Counted from the stretch's first letter, positions 1-11,170 are shown. The stretch is DNA of 64,000 nt from Siphonodentalium dalli (GCA_032622095.1 CP136061.1:45823797-45887796); one strand, 5' to 3'. Translations and numbers: made by a program. Notes: generated by a model from the sequence alone, not told the origin.

Positions 1-26
1 GAATCGGTTACAACAGAACGCGATCT

Positions 27-536
27 ATGGTCCGACGACTATCGAAGAAACCTGAATCATTCAACACATATAACGCGCTTGTCACTACAGTGCCAGATCT
101 GAAACTTCAGTTCTGGACTGACAGTACTGCCGCGCTAGGATGGACCGGAACCAACAAGAAACTGACCAATCGTGTTCAAGAAATACAGTCCTCTACAAAT
201 GTTGACAATTGGAAATACTGTCCGTCTGAGTTAAGCCCAGCAGATTTACTGACAAGAGGAATCTCGACACAGCAGCTCAAAACGTGCACCATGTGGATAA
301 ATGGACCTGAATGGTTGATGTCCGACTCGTTAGTTGAAACTATAACCGTAACAACAACAACTCAAGACTTTGAAGCAACAGCCGTATACTCTAACATTAC
401 GGCCATCTTGGATAATTCCGCTCATCCCCATGACACAAGTATCATTCCTGGTGAAATTAATGACAGTCGACCGAGGAGAGCTGCAGCCGAGCGAGCATCT
501 GAAAGAATTCGCGGCATAGTTCAATTCCAAGCCTAA
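27..536 (+). pseudogene. BEL/Pao-type retrotransposon pol remnant (RNase H end fused to pol C-terminus)
   Basis: The 169-codon frame carries hallmarks of the Pao pol RNase H tail: FWTDSTAALGW near residue 30, NRVQEIQ near 50, then WKYCPSELSPADLLTRG and WINGPEWL. The last ~25 residues are basic (RPRRAAAERASERIR), as at the C-terminus of Pao polyproteins. The integrase domain that should lie between is missing, so the copy carries a large internal deletion. The 5' part lies outside the window. Following sequence looks like a 3' LTR. The RNase H region would normally remove RNA from the RNA:DNA hybrid during reverse transcription; this copy cannot be a full pol. Family call rests on the DSTAALGW and NPAD-like signatures and is fairly secure; element name unknown. 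Confidence 0.8.
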
Positions 537-544
537 TCATGCTG

Positions 545-690
545 GCCGGGAGGATGTTGTGACTATACACACTATATTATCATTACTCATACGTTCTTAC
601 AAGGTCACTATTATGTAAGACCACTTTTCTCTCTTTCGTTACAATAAACCTCGTGTTCTGTTCAATCGCACATTCTATCCCCAATAATAT
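545..690 (+). repeat. Probable 3' LTR remnant of the BEL/Pao copy
   Basis: A purine-rich tract (ccgggagga) just after the pol stop resembles a polypurine tract and is followed at about 555 by TGTTGTGAC, a typical LTR start. An AATAAA polyadenylation signal lies at 643-648. The right edge is not defined because no second LTR is visible in the window. Confidence 0.5.
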
Positions 691-736
691 GCGGGCTCCC
701 CAATTATTAAGTGGTCAATTACTTTGGGCATTACTG

Positions 737-1940
737 TAACCAATACAAGGATGTGAGGTTTAATGAGAACTCCATCCACATAACTAATAAGTATGTGTGA
801 AAATTAAAACAAAACAAAATAAATTCCATGATGGCGTCCAATATGGACTGCCTAATTCTGCTCCAAAACATGTATATTGAATATATGGATGTTTATTGGG
901 GGAAACCGATTATTTCAATGATATTTTCATTAACTTGGATCCAAAACCCGACTTACGGGATCGTGCGACTGTATCTTAAGCATATGTGCATATTTAATGA
1001 GCCAACAATTGGAATCCCAACAGAGAAGATTGGCGTGGGTCCCTTGCGCGATCTGTCCATCGAAAACTATTTAGACATCTCAAGACACGTAAGACCCAAT
1101 AACTTAATATACAGGATAGATACATCTATTGCCTGAGTGACTAATATTTATATTTGTTACAATGAGGTCAAATAGTTGCGAAGCCAGCACCACAATTCTT
1201 TCCCTCCATAGTAAATCTTAAAACAACTTCTAAAGAATTATTAATTCTTCTTATATTTGGTATGAAGCGTCCTTGGTTAACTGGAGTTCAGATTTGTTAA
1301 CATCACGTCACCAAGTTAATTACTTGCGAAGCCACAGCCATAACTATTTCCCTCCATAGTAATTCTCAAAACAACTTCTTAAGAACAATTGACCAGGTCA
1401 GTCGCGCAATTATTGGAAGAGCCACGGTCAATCATTTTTTTTAAACCAAATGTTACATTTAAATTATTGCTTTATTTAAACAAAAACAAAAAATTAAATG
1501 AGAAAATTAACTTTTACTACTTGCTAAATTTTATCTTTTAATTATTTCATTTAAATTTTAGTATTTACAGTATACTATGCCCAAATCTTTATAATCTGTT
1601 GAGTGACCCCACAGTCGTTTACTTTGTTAGTAATAATTTGAAGGATTACTTGTTTAAACGCAATTGTTATCAAAATATTTTATGTATTTTTTATAATTTC
1701 TATTTATATGTAATACTATAATCTTGGTGGCGTTACCATTTCTGACTATGGTTTTCTTGTAAGTGTATGTTGGAGAGAAGGGAAGAACACGTCGATAGTT
1801 TAGACATCACTTTAGTGAAGTGGCATTTCTGATGACAATTAAAACACGGAATAAACATAATACAATGAAATGGTTCATTACAACATCTCCCCTCTTTTAA
1901 ATCATACATATTATGAGGTATAATAATGATGAATATTCAC
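737..1940. other. Gene-free AT-rich stretch
   Basis: No supported coding region is visible. It contains one tandem duplication (listed separately) and long A/T-rich tracts near 1440-1560. An open frame at 828-1136 has no recognisable domain. Confidence 0.5.
1176..1390 (+). repeat. Tandem duplication, ~148 bp period
   Basis: The stretch beginning TTGCGAAGCCA and containing TTTCCCTCCATAGTAA then AAAACAACTTCT occurs at 1176-1242 and again at 1323-1390 with scattered differences. A weak third echo (GAGCCACGGTCAATCA) follows at about 1418. Confidence 0.65.
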
Positions 1941-1944
1941 TGAG

Positions 1945-2105
1945 TGATTCCCCCATTCAGTTATAAATGTATAGGTTGGAATATTCTATTATTCATTTGG
2001 AGGGATGTCCAGGATATATGAACTATATGAGTAGTCCTATTGATTGGAAATGTTCAGATAATAAGATCAACAAACGTTTCTTGAACGTATTATCTTAACC
2101 TGTTC
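1945..2105 (+). repeat. Dispersed repeat, inverted partner of 7200-7395
   Basis: Shared blocks include ATTCTATTATTCATTTGGAG and TTCAGATAATAAG.TCAACAAACG; the second copy lies in reverse complement at 7200-7395. The ends carry a small hairpin built on AACAAACG and its complement. A fragment of the same end recurs near 47435-47460. Probably a short non-autonomous element. Confidence 0.6.
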
Positions 2106-2172
2106 AAAGGGAACTACTAGTCAACGGGTATTTATTAAAGAAAGGGCAAATGAACACTTGAAAAGAACTAAC

Positions 2173-2577
2173 CTGCAGTAACTGTTGTCTTAAAGTCCTC
2201 GACCATCAGTATCAGCAACGAGAAGTAAATCTGCCGCACGATGGAATCGCCTATAAAATGCAGCGTCTTCCCTGCGAACTGTCGACAAATATCCTCCCGC
2301 GTGAACGTGTTCGGCTGACATCGAGGGTCACGTGACTTCCATCTAGCCAACTCGCTGTAGAGCTCGTTGGGTAGTTTCATGTAACACGTGGCATTATTCC
2401 ATTGAGTCATCTTCATTCCCAGTAACGGACTGTATTGTCGAGGAACCCACGTTCCAGTGAAGACATTTTTATCGAATTGAGGACATTTCTGAATAACTGC
2501 ACATTTGTCTTTATCTGATTCGTGGTTCTCTATTGTTCTCGTGTTGAGTGTGTAGTCTATGATAGACAAGTTTCCCC
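2173..2577 (-). CDS. Internal exon of a PC-esterase-like (SGNH/GDS acyl-esterase) gene
   Basis: This minus-strand exon starts after a TTACTACTTTCAG acceptor and ends at a GTTAGT donor, both phase 1. It encodes GTWVPRQYSP, Cys-rich spacing, W-K-S-R-D-P-R-C, and the block I signature FIGDSIVRQ. That order (GxWV, Cys pairs, then GDS) is the layout of PC-esterase domains such as NXPE and plant TBL proteins, which act on O-acylated glycans in the secretory pathway; the GDS serine is the expected nucleophile. The exon at 7813-8251 supplies a membrane anchor and its end phase fits exactly. The later part with the Asp-His motif is not seen and is presumably left of the window. The substrate is unknown. 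The start is a splice site, not an ATG. Confidence 0.75.
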
Positions 2578-2629
2578 CTGAAAGTAGTAATTGTTAGAGA
2601 TGGTTGAAAACTTGAAGTGATGTGAAACA

Positions 2630-2880
2630 CACTGCTCATGTGATCGCGATGTGAAACACTCCTCTGGGGTGGTCGCGATGTGAAACACTATTCTGGGGTT
2701 ATTGCGATTTGAAAGACTCCGCTGGTGTTATTGCGATGTGAAGCACTCCACTGGTGTGATCGCGATGTGAAACACTCATCTGGGGTTATCGCGATGTGAA
2801 ACACTCCTCTGTTGTGGTCGTGACGTGAATCACTCATCTGGGGTGGTCGTGACGTGAAGCACTCCTCTGGGTAGTCCAAG
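2630..2880 (-). repeat. Minisatellite array 1, ~29 bp unit
   Basis: Eight or so units of the form ATCGCGATGTGAAACACTCC followed by TCTGGGGTG, diverged. Its left end is only ~50 bp from the acceptor of the exon at 2173-2577. Open frames over the array merely translate the repeat. Confidence 0.9.
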
Positions 2881-2945
2881 TCTTCTTGTACTAAAACCAG
2901 CTAAGATATTGGGATGGCGATGCTGGCGTTTAGTCCAAGACCGCC
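2872..2945 (+). repeat. Inverted repeat, left copy (partner 4168-4240)
   Basis: About 73 bp beginning TAGTCCAAGTCTTCTTGTAC and running through GATATTGGGATGGCGATGCTG recurs in reverse complement at 4168-4240. Each copy abuts a minisatellite array, so the 2946-4167 spacer lies between inverted repeats plus arrays, like a foldback element. Confidence 0.8.
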
Positions 2946-4167
2946 CTATATGCTCGCTTATGACACGGCTTAAGCGTTAGTGACCCGCTCAAATAAAACC
3001 ACAATTATATGAAATAAAATATCACAATTGCGACAATAAACGGATATTTTCCGCAGAAGACATGCTATTTTATCTGAAACCCACATCAGTTGTGAATTTA
3101 AAACGGTAATTTAATGCGAAAAGAGACATTTACCTCAATGTTTACAATTTTTTTAAAGTATGCGAACTCGGTCGACCTCGCGAACTGTGTTCGGCATTTT
3201 CCGTTGAAAATATTCCGTAGATTTTGGACAACAACGCAAATTACGAAGAATTCTCCATTGTAATCGTAATTATGTTTGTCAATAAATAAAATAATAAATA
3301 GATTAATTAAACATTGAAGATATAAATGTAATACATTAAATAAATTACGGGGAATTACAACCCTCTCAAAGTTTAAAACAGTGTAAACACAACGAGTATT
3401 AGAATAAATAATATGGTGCTACATTTCCCACATTTGGTGGACTTCGGCGAAATTAAGATATATACTAAGCGAACAGAGCAATATACTGCTCTTGTTAAGC
3501 ACACAAAAAATCAAACAAAATTTGTATAAATTTTTAACCTTAAGTTTGAAAAGTCCCACTAAAACGGAAGAACTATATTTCGAAACTGTGTGATTCGGTT
3601 CTCCGATTATTTTATCAACACAAAAGTCAAAATGCACATGGATGAAAATCACACGGATGGAAAGTCAGACACAAGAGTTCTAATTTGCTCCAATTTTGAC
3701 AAGTTGCTTGCGAAAATTGTCAACAAAACTACCGTTCTGATCCTCCATTATGTCATTAAGTTTTTAGTGCGGGAATTGTTCTGAAAGCACATAGAAAACT
3801 GGACTTTCGGGCGATCGGTTTTCGCCATTTGTGTTCGGAAAACCCGCGCTATATATAGAAACGGAAAGTAGAATTCCCAGAACAAACAGCGGATTATGCC
3901 GAACTTATTCGGACCACTTCGGCTTTCGGTTAAAACGTAAACAAACAGAGAAACAAATCGATGTTTATGGCAATCAACCGGAATATTCTATGTGTAATTT
4001 AACATTAAAGTTAGATTATTATACACCATTGTGACCATAAGATGTAAGCCTTTCCGATGTATATAGCATCATGTATTGATTTGCTAGGTAAATCGAGTAA
4101 AATACACCACAGATTCCCGCCACAGGTCGTGGGCGTAAGTCGTGTGGTAGGATTGGTATGCAAGCGG
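2946..4167. other. Spacer between inverted repeats; no gene seen
   Basis: AT-rich sequence with only short frames and no recognisable domain. It would be the cargo of a foldback element if 2872-2945 and 4168-4240 are its inverted ends. A stretch near 4015-4080 resembles 63110-63170, so part of it is dispersed repeat. Confidence 0.5.
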
Positions 4168-4240
4168 GCTTGGACTAAACGCCAGCATCGCCATCCCAAT
4201 ATCTTAGCTGGTTTTAGTACAAGAAGACTTGGACTATCCT
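4168..4240 (-). repeat. Inverted repeat, right copy (partner 2872-2945)
   Basis: Reverse complement of the 2872-2945 block, directly joined to minisatellite array 2. The join is at the same point of the block as on the left side. Confidence 0.8.
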
Positions 4241-4625
4241 CAGGGGTGGTCGTGACGCGAAACACTCCGCTGGGGTGGTCGTGACGTGAAGCAATCCTCT
4301 GCTATGATCGCGATGTGAAATACTCCTCTGTGTGATCGCGATGTGAAACACTCCGCTGGGGTAGTCGCGATGCGAAATACTCCTCTGCTGTGGTTATCGC
4401 GACGTGAAACACTACTCGTGGTGTGGTCTTGACGTGAAGCACTCATCTGCGATGATCGAGATGTGAAATGCTCGTCTGGTGTGATCGCGATGTGAAACAC
4501 TCATCTGGGGTAAAAGCGATGTGAAACACTCTGCTGGGGTGATGGCAATGTGAAACACTCCGCTCGGGTGATGGCAATGTGAAACACTCCTCTGTGGCTA
4601 ACGCGATATGAAACACTCTGATTGG
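4241..4625 (-). repeat. Minisatellite array 2a, ~29 bp unit
   Basis: About 13 diverged units in the same orientation as array 1 (GTGAAACACTCC reads on the plus strand). Variants include GTCGTGACG in place of ATCGCGATG. Confidence 0.9.
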
Positions 4626-4644
4626 TGATTGCCAGAGGAGTGGT

Positions 4645-5031
4645 CCACATCGCGATCACCCCAGAGGAGTGTTTCACACCGCTACCTCCCCAGAGGAGTG
4701 TATCACATCGCGATAACCCCATAGGAGTGTTTCACATCGCGATCACCCCAGAGGTGTGTTTCACATCGCGATAACACCAGAGGTGTGTTTCACATCGCGA
4801 TAACCCCAGAGGAGTGTTTCACATCGCGATCACCCCAGAGGAGTGTTTCACATCGCGATCACCCCAGAGGAGTGTTTCACATCGCGATCACCCAGCGGAG
4901 TGTTTCACATCGCTACCTCCCCAGAGGAGTGTTTCACATCGCGATAACCCCAGAGGGGTGTTTCAGATCGCGATCACACCATATGAGTGTTTAACATCGC
5001 GATCGCCCCCAACGGAGTGTTTCACATCCTT
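4645..5031 (+). repeat. Minisatellite array 2b, same unit in opposite orientation
   Basis: From about 4645 the unit switches to GAGTGTTTCACATCGCGAT plus CACCCCAGAG, about 13 units, more homogeneous than 2a. With 2a this makes a ~770 bp head-to-head palindromic array. The right edge cuts into gag-like coding sequence. Confidence 0.9.
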
Positions 5032-5452
5032 TTGTTGAGCCTCTAGAAAGGCCAAATTATAATAAGCTTCAAACTGTTGCCCCATTGTGTGATAATCTGT
5101 TCTGGTTGCATGAGTTTGGTCACTATACCATTCTTCGGCAGATCCTGCCAATACTACTGGGAAAATATTGGTTTTGTCCAAATCAGTCAGATTTCCCATT
5201 CTCGATACTTCGTCGAATCATTATAGAAACGAGTCTATGTTGTCTCCCTTTACATCGAACTTATTTAATAGGCCTGAAATGTCAAGTTAAAATCTACCTT
5301 GATTCATTTGTTGTTGTTGTTGCTGCTGTTGCTGCCGTTGTTGTTGCCGTTGTTGTTGCCGTTGTTGTTGCTGCTGTTGTTGTTGTTGTTGCTGTTGTTG
5401 TTGTTGTTGCCGTTGTTGTTGCCGTTGTTGTTGCTGCTGCTGTTGCTTTTTA
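5029..5452 (-). pseudogene. LTR-retrotransposon gag remnant with poly-Gln leader
   Basis: Read on the minus strand, one frame runs from a Gln-rich tract (5311-5452, CAA/CAG with a few CGG) into MNQGRF, then KFDVKGDNIDSFL, RMGNLTDLDKTNIFPVVL and AGSAEEWYSD. The last block matches the hydrophobic plus EWY core typical of gag capsid N-domains. Three in-frame stops (one near 5284, two in tandem near 5216) break it. After about 100 residues the frame runs straight into the minisatellite. Superfamily is unresolved; it could belong to the BEL/Pao group seen at the window start or to another LTR group. Confidence 0.65.
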
Positions 5453-7199
5453 ACTAGAGTTTACAAAAGTGTATTGTGATAAATCTATAGTTTATCACAA
5501 AGTAACGCTCAGTTATGCAAGTTTTGGCCTTTTCCACCAGACATGATTCAATGTCACGGTTGAGGGAGTGTTCGAGCTAAAGAAAAACATTTCATAATCA
5601 AAGTTAAGCGTCGTGCCTTTTAGTGCTTTTAGACAGCTTTATTAGGTTTAGCTAGTTTTCCATACGATATCTCGACTTCCTTTGTTTGATATTTTCGAAT
5701 GATTCTTCAAAAGAAAGAAATGTCATGACATTACCAATAAGACAAATTGAAATACGTTGCGACTGAAATAACCGGTTTTGGGAATTGATGCGGAATGTGA
5801 TAGATGGTGTGGTTTTTTTTGTGAACTTGTGAACTTTGTCACTGGCCTATGGTTTTACTCCGGTTTTTTTTTGGACACTCACCCTCAAATTTTACGATCG
5901 TCTGAAATAAATCAGCAAGAGTACCCAATTATGGTACTCTTTCATATCAGTCTACATTGCAGTCTTAGGTCGGATTTAAAATTCATACACTGTTCATTGT
6001 GGGTAGGTATCATTATTCCGAAGGTTCTTTATTCCGAACGTGGGTTAAATTTGTTTATAGACAAGTTCGCAATCTAGCGATAAATCATTTTTCATTGGTT
6101 AATATTCAGTCACCAATGCACTTGGATACTGTCCACGCACTGGGCGATTAATGAATTCATTCATCCAGTGCATTAATAGAGGATCTCAAATGAGTCGCAA
6201 TTCTATCCGAAATTTATTAAACGAGTTTATTGAACGAGGTTAATACATTTCGTATATAACTGCGACGAATTTGAAATCCTTTTTATCACATAATCACAAT
6301 TTAGAAAGAAAAACGACCTCGAAACGTTAGGGTTGAAATGTAATATTGCTTTCCTTATCACAACCAAAGAGGAAGTAAATACTCCTTCAAGAATAAATAT
6401 AGCTCCATTTTAAATGTGTCTGTTCATATTGACAAAATTACCACTTGCAGAACAATTTGCTTTGGAAAAGTCACCATAAAACAAAATAATATATGAAAAG
6501 GTGAATCACTATTGGCTGTTTATGTCTGACAAATTATTGCAAACGTGGTTGAATTATATTTATGTTGCTTTATGTTGTTTTGATATGTCACAAAACAAAA
6601 CAATATTTCTGCAAATGGCGACCAAAAAACGAAATTTGCAATGAAAAATGTTTTATTTATTTTCTCGCAGACATTCATCATTTCAGATTGTAAACTGAGC
6701 GCATACCCTAGTTGGATTCATAAGCTAGATAATGAAGTGTGTCAGTTAGTTGCAAATATTTCCAACAAACTCTCCAATGACCAGCCTTATAAGCCTAATG
6801 AACAGCACCAACTTAGGTTGTTGCAAACGCGGCGACGACAATCAAGATGGTTATTCCTTAAAAATATATTATCTACATGAATGTGTCGTACAGAGATTTG
6901 CTTTTTATCAAATCGCACCCAGAAAATATTTGAAACAGTAACGATACTTTTTAATAAACAGACTACTACCTACCAGCATCATATAGATTCAGAAGGACCA
7001 ATCATTATCATAGTAATTCAGACGGACCCGCCAGCGTCATATCAAATTATCAGGACCACTTAAACTGGGATGGTGAACTCAATTGTTGTCGGATATTAGT
7101 GTAGATGAAAGGCAAAAGGACAATTTCACCCTTAACATTAAACCATGTGTGTTAACACTTCAAATACTAGGTGAGTAGTTACCTTAGGAAATGTACAAA
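5453..7199. other. Intronic/intergenic stretch without supported genes
   Basis: This lies inside the intron inferred between the exons at 7813-8251 and 2173-2577. I see AT-rich sequence with short frames only and no RNA gene. Confidence 0.5.
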
Positions 7200-7395
7200 T
7201 AATGTTCAACAAACGGCCATATGTAGGTCGTTTGTTGAACTTATTATCTGAACAGAACCCTCCAATAAATAGGAATCCTTCTGCAATTTTATTATCAGTC
7301 GTCTGCTTACTTTCCTAAACACCCCTCCAGATGAATAATAGACCATTCCAATCAACCAATGTACACCCTTTTGACCTGGTGGGAGAATCAAGTAT
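7200..7395 (-). repeat. Dispersed repeat, inverted partner of 1945-2105
   Basis: Carries a near-perfect hairpin at 7203-7238 (GTTCAACAAACG and its complement around TATGTA) and the TTATTATCTGAACA block shared with 1945-2105 in the opposite orientation. Confidence 0.6.
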
Positions 7396-7424
7396 AGAAA
7401 GAGTTAAATACATATTATGTACTT

Positions 7425-7680
7425 GTTCGGGTGCGTGAAACTCACCAGTTAGTTATCAGGCACTATGCCGACTGGAGGAATGTACCATTCTACTAACATC
7501 ACCGAAAATCTGAAGCAAATCGACAGTACCACTCCATAGAAAACATCTGCGCTAAAATGTAAATATTTACTACTCGATTCGGGACGCATCTATCGGCGAT
7601 AAACTAACGAAAACTATTTCGCCATCAAGAGTCACTGCATTTAATTAATATATAAGAATGACGGTGTGTATCGTCAATTT
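7425..7680 (-). repeat. Dispersed repeat, inverted copy of 59095-59350
   Basis: Shared blocks include ACTTGTTCGGGTGCGTGAAA, GAATGT.CATTCTACTAACAT, AAATATTTACTACTCGATTC and the (G/C)GCGATAAACTAACGAAA region, all inverted relative to 59 kb. In both places a single minisatellite-like unit lies just beside it (7735-7772 and 59010-59045), so the copied unit is at least ~340 bp. Confidence 0.75.
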
Positions 7681-7812
7681 GGATATAATATTTGTAAAAA
7701 TTACTACATTGAACAAGATTATTCTCCATTTATATTTGATCACCCTACCGGAGTGTTTCACATCACTTTAACTTGGGGTGACGAATCGGACCGTAATAAC
7801 CACATAACGTAC

Positions 7813-8251
7813 CTTTATGCTCACTCTTGGTCGTTGATTTATAGATGTTCATAACTGTGTTAATCTTTTCCGTTGACTCAGCGCGCATATTACTCTTCGT
7901 CGTCGCTTTAACATCGGACCTTGTAGATTTACTCCCAATCTGCGCCGTTGCCGCAAGAACCGGCCTGGTCTTGTTAGCTTCAATCTTCGTCATTGGTGTA
8001 AGAGCGGGCCTAGGAGAGTTACCCACAATCTTCGGCGTTGGCATAAGAACGGGCCTAATGTAGTTAGCGTAGATCAATCCAGTTGAGTATTGTGATGTTA
8101 TCAGCAAGTGAGCGATCATGAAACTGACAGCGAACGAAATGACAACAATGCCAAACATTTTCGACGTACATCGTGTTTTCTTCCCGTTGGGCGTCCCAAA
8201 CACCACCATGCTTGAAAAGAAAGTACTATATTTACGAACAAACGCCAGCAC
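7813..8251 (-). CDS. First coding exon, type II membrane anchor and stem of PC-esterase-like protein
   Basis: The ATG at 8251 (minus) opens a 146-codon exon ending at a GTACGT donor, phase 1, which fits the phase 1 acceptor of the exon at 2173-2577. Residues ~1-31 are basic and cytosolic in character; ~33-54 (FGIVVISFAVSFMIAHLLIT) form one hydrophobic span, and the rest is a Thr/Lys/Pro-rich stem. The stem holds three copies of a ~15-residue unit of the form RPxLxPxxKIxxN at about 66-78, 81-93 and 96-108. This is the usual plan of Golgi type II glycan-modifying enzymes. Intermediate small exons cannot be excluded. No clear promoter was recognised upstream. Confidence 0.7.
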
Positions 8252-9149
8252 ACATGAATGGTTGTATCAACACCCTCAATCAGCTGTGCCCAACATTTTT
8301 ATCAACTGAATCAATGTCAGTTTGAAATTTAAAACTCAGCTTTCATCTTTGTTTCGGCCAATTTGGCCGTTTACTTCATGGCTGTTTTTCATCTGACGCG
8401 TGTGTCGGGATAAATAATATGGAGGATTTATGTAAATGTTAGCCCAAACTACATTTCCAAGTAACGATGGTTTTGTTGTTTATTTTGAGGAATAATACCG
8501 CGTCAGATGAATTCAGCCTAAATAGGTTAACAGTTGTCGTGTCAAACATTCGCAGTAGGTTAGCGTTATTTAGTATTTGTGGATGTCCTTTAACATGGGG
8601 AAAATTGACTACTGCGCTTGAACGAGCATGTGAATTTGTCGTTTTTAATTTATAGCAATTTGAGAATCAATAACAGAGGCATTCTCTGTCAAATAAGGTC
8701 GCTCTATTTACGATACCAATTGGGGAACTTTGTAAATTAAATTACGCGTAAATCAGCGTAAACGTATACCTGCCGCAAATAGAGAAGGTGTCGGAATCGG
8801 CGTACTCGCCCCAGGGCTAACTCGCCCCAATCGACGTGTGCCAACTCGGAATAAAAGGCCAGCTCGGAATAAAAGATGTATACGGGGTGCTATATGGCGT
8901 TTGGTCCGTTGTTTCTCAATGAATATTATTGAAATTTGGTGTATATGTCCGGGCTGGGACATGGAATACAACAACGTTTGAATTGGTTTTAAATTTACAA
9001 ATTTGTTGATTTTATTCATTTTTTTTTTCGTTCTGAAACACACTATAAAGTGTATATAATATAATAACGAACACGAGACATACATAATTTACAAACTGTT
9101 AAAGGTTCTCAATCCGATAAAACTCCTCTCAATTACTATTTCAATGGCT
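8252..9149. other. Upstream flank of the PC-esterase-like gene
   Basis: No gene seen. A GC-richer patch at 8770-8900 contains repeated ACTCGCCCCA and AACTCGGAATAAAA words and looks like part of a repeat. Confidence 0.4.
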
Positions 9150-9600
9150 TCGGGGTCAAAAATATTTGATTCGAGTCGAGAAAGTCACCCATCAAAGCTC
9201 AGATTTGTTAGATATCGATTTTAGAAATCTATTATTTTTCATTATCGGGAATACTTTCTGGCCCAGATCTCAGGCAAAATTGCGTTATTATTACCACTTG
9301 ATTTTAGAGTTATCCATCCTTGTCTGTTTGAATGGAGTTTTGGTGTACAAATCTCGAGCAGGATACGAAATTGACGGCAATTATTAGTACTCATCTCGAG
9401 AACATAACAAATTTCAAAAATCAATATCTAATAACTCTGAGCTTTGTTTGGTGGGTTCCTCGACTCGAATCAAATATTTTTTACCCCCCAAAGCCAAATA
9501 AATAGTAATATAATACCCTCTGATCGGATTGTTGTTGTTGGAATCTGTTGAGATGGGGACCCTCTGTTCGGATTGAGTACCTTTAACAAAAGATATCAAA
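9150..9600. repeat. Repeat family R1, two partial copies facing each other
   Basis: R1 is marked by TTTGATTCGAGTCGAGGAAC, CCCA.CAAAGCTCAGA and ATATCGATTTT. Here a plus copy begins near 9160 and a minus copy occupies about 9405-9600. Other copies: 27465-27600, 27825-28105, 40175-40343, 44930-45040, 46420-46862, 62488-62905. Confidence 0.75.
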
Positions 9601-9840
9601 TTCAATACATGACAAAGATGACTCAGTGGAGTTTATAAAGTGAACATAAAAACATTGAGGTAAGAATCTTTTTAAGGAATGCAACTTTATTTAATGATAA
9701 TAAACACATAAATTAAAATAACAAACATGAGACATACATGATTTATAAACTGTTAACAAATGATATCAAACTCAATACATGACAAAGATGACTCAGTGAA
9801 GTTTATAAAGTGAACATAAAAATATTAAGGTAAGAATCTT
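9590..9840 (+). repeat. Tandem duplication, ~171 bp period
   Basis: CAATACATGACAAAGATGAC through TAAGAATCTTTTTAAG is present at 9600-9676 and 9770-9846 with few changes. An ACGAGACATACAT..TTACAAACTG echo is also at about 9072. Confidence 0.75.
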
Positions 9841-9859
9841 TTTAAGCATTACTAAACCG

Positions 9860-11170
9860 TTTAGCACAGTCCACTTCACTCATTCGATCATCACCAAACT
9901 TCATATTTATCTTGATATTGATCTATCAGATGAGAGCTATCAAATATTTTTGTAATTTTATAGGAAAAAATGGTCGCCAGCGGCCATATTGCATTTACGT
10001 TATATGTTATCGCGTCATGTCGATATCTAGTATTACTTAGAAATTTCACCTTTCCAGATTCATAATTGCTCCATTGACTGTAACAGATGGAATTATTCCC
10101 CTCTTCGGATAGAGTGTCACTGAAACTTTATTTTGTCAGACTGTCTGTATAGTCACTGATTATATATAGCAATAATCTGTAATAAGATGTAGCACTATTT
10201 TATTTTATATTTACATGCAGTGCTGTTTTTATACAACAATTCTAATCCCCCCTAGATCATCATGTGATCGACCATACATCGCGCGAGGACCTGGTTGAAT
10301 TAAGGGGGGGTTTATGGATAACTTCTGTCCTCAAGCTAGATTATACTTATGACATTTAACGGCATGTTTCTAACGTGGAGGGTTAGATATACTTGAGACA
10401 CAACCACTCTTCAATTCACACCAAGTTCTCAGTTGTCATATTCGGATATTAGAACCCATAGCCATGATATATGGTTTATTTTGTGTATACTAGTAATATT
10501 TTTATTTTCAGTACCTTTATATACCAGTACTGTGTATAACAATGCATATAAATTAATCCATGTATACATGTATATTGATTCAACGGATTCAGTGGTTTTG
10601 TCCATCAGTCTATCAAATTTGCGGGGAAAACATGGCCACAAGCAGTACACCCTGCTAAATTTCGAATTTGAATCAATTGGCGCACCCTGCAGCCAGCTTT
10701 TATTGAAGAACTTTTTCTCATGTGGATATTTTGGGTCACTGCTAGATGTGAGTCATATTTTGTTCTCAAACTGTCCTTGTGAAGACATCACTGCCAGCGG
10801 TAATCTTGAATTTTACTATTTTTATGGCTAAATAATTTGGTTGATCCTGCAGACGACACCCCTTGTCCGATCGTCACCAGATTCCACAATGATCTTCTGG
10901 ATAACCAGGGTGAGAGTAATCTAATTTTCCCGAATTTCGTTAAAAAACATTACCACAGGCAGCAATTTGGTATCTTACTGTTTGATCCTCTTTTGCATGA
11001 CTGAATTGTTTAGCAACTGTACAGACATATCCCTCATCTGATAGTCACCAAACTTCATATTGATCTTCGGGCTGACAACTAGATGGGAGCTATCGAATGC
11101 TTTGAATTTTTTTGGAAAACATTGTCGCCAGCAGTCATCTTCTATTTTGGTTTATATATACAGGTATATC
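9860..11170. repeat. Diverged units of a dispersed CACCAAACTTCATAT repeat
   Basis: Blocks at 9880-9990 and 11035-11160 share TCACCAAACTTCATAT, GATGAGAGCTATCGAA-like and GTCGCCAGC..CAT; a weaker one is at 10870-10960. The intervening open frame at 10433-10831 shows no known domain. Confidence 0.55.

Noticed and set aside
828-1136. 102-codon plus-strand ORF as a host gene
   Set aside because: No recognisable domain, AT-driven composition and no clear splice or promoter context.
4814-5031. CRISPR-like array at the 29 bp repeats
   Set aside because: Units are directly tandem with no unique spacers and the sequence is eukaryotic.
4785-5038. Open frames translating MFHIAITPEECFTSRS-type repeats as a repetitive protein
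   Set aside because: They are the minisatellite read in frame; orientation flips and unit-length changes break any long product and no start or splice context supports them.
5085-5453. Poly-Val/Ala plus-strand ORF
   Set aside because: It is the antisense of the CAA/CAG tract leading the minus-strand gag remnant.
10433-10831. 132-codon ORF with an N-terminal hydrophobic segment
   Set aside because: No domain, lies between repeat units and the hydrophobic run is a by-product of AT-rich sequence; splice sites are not evident.
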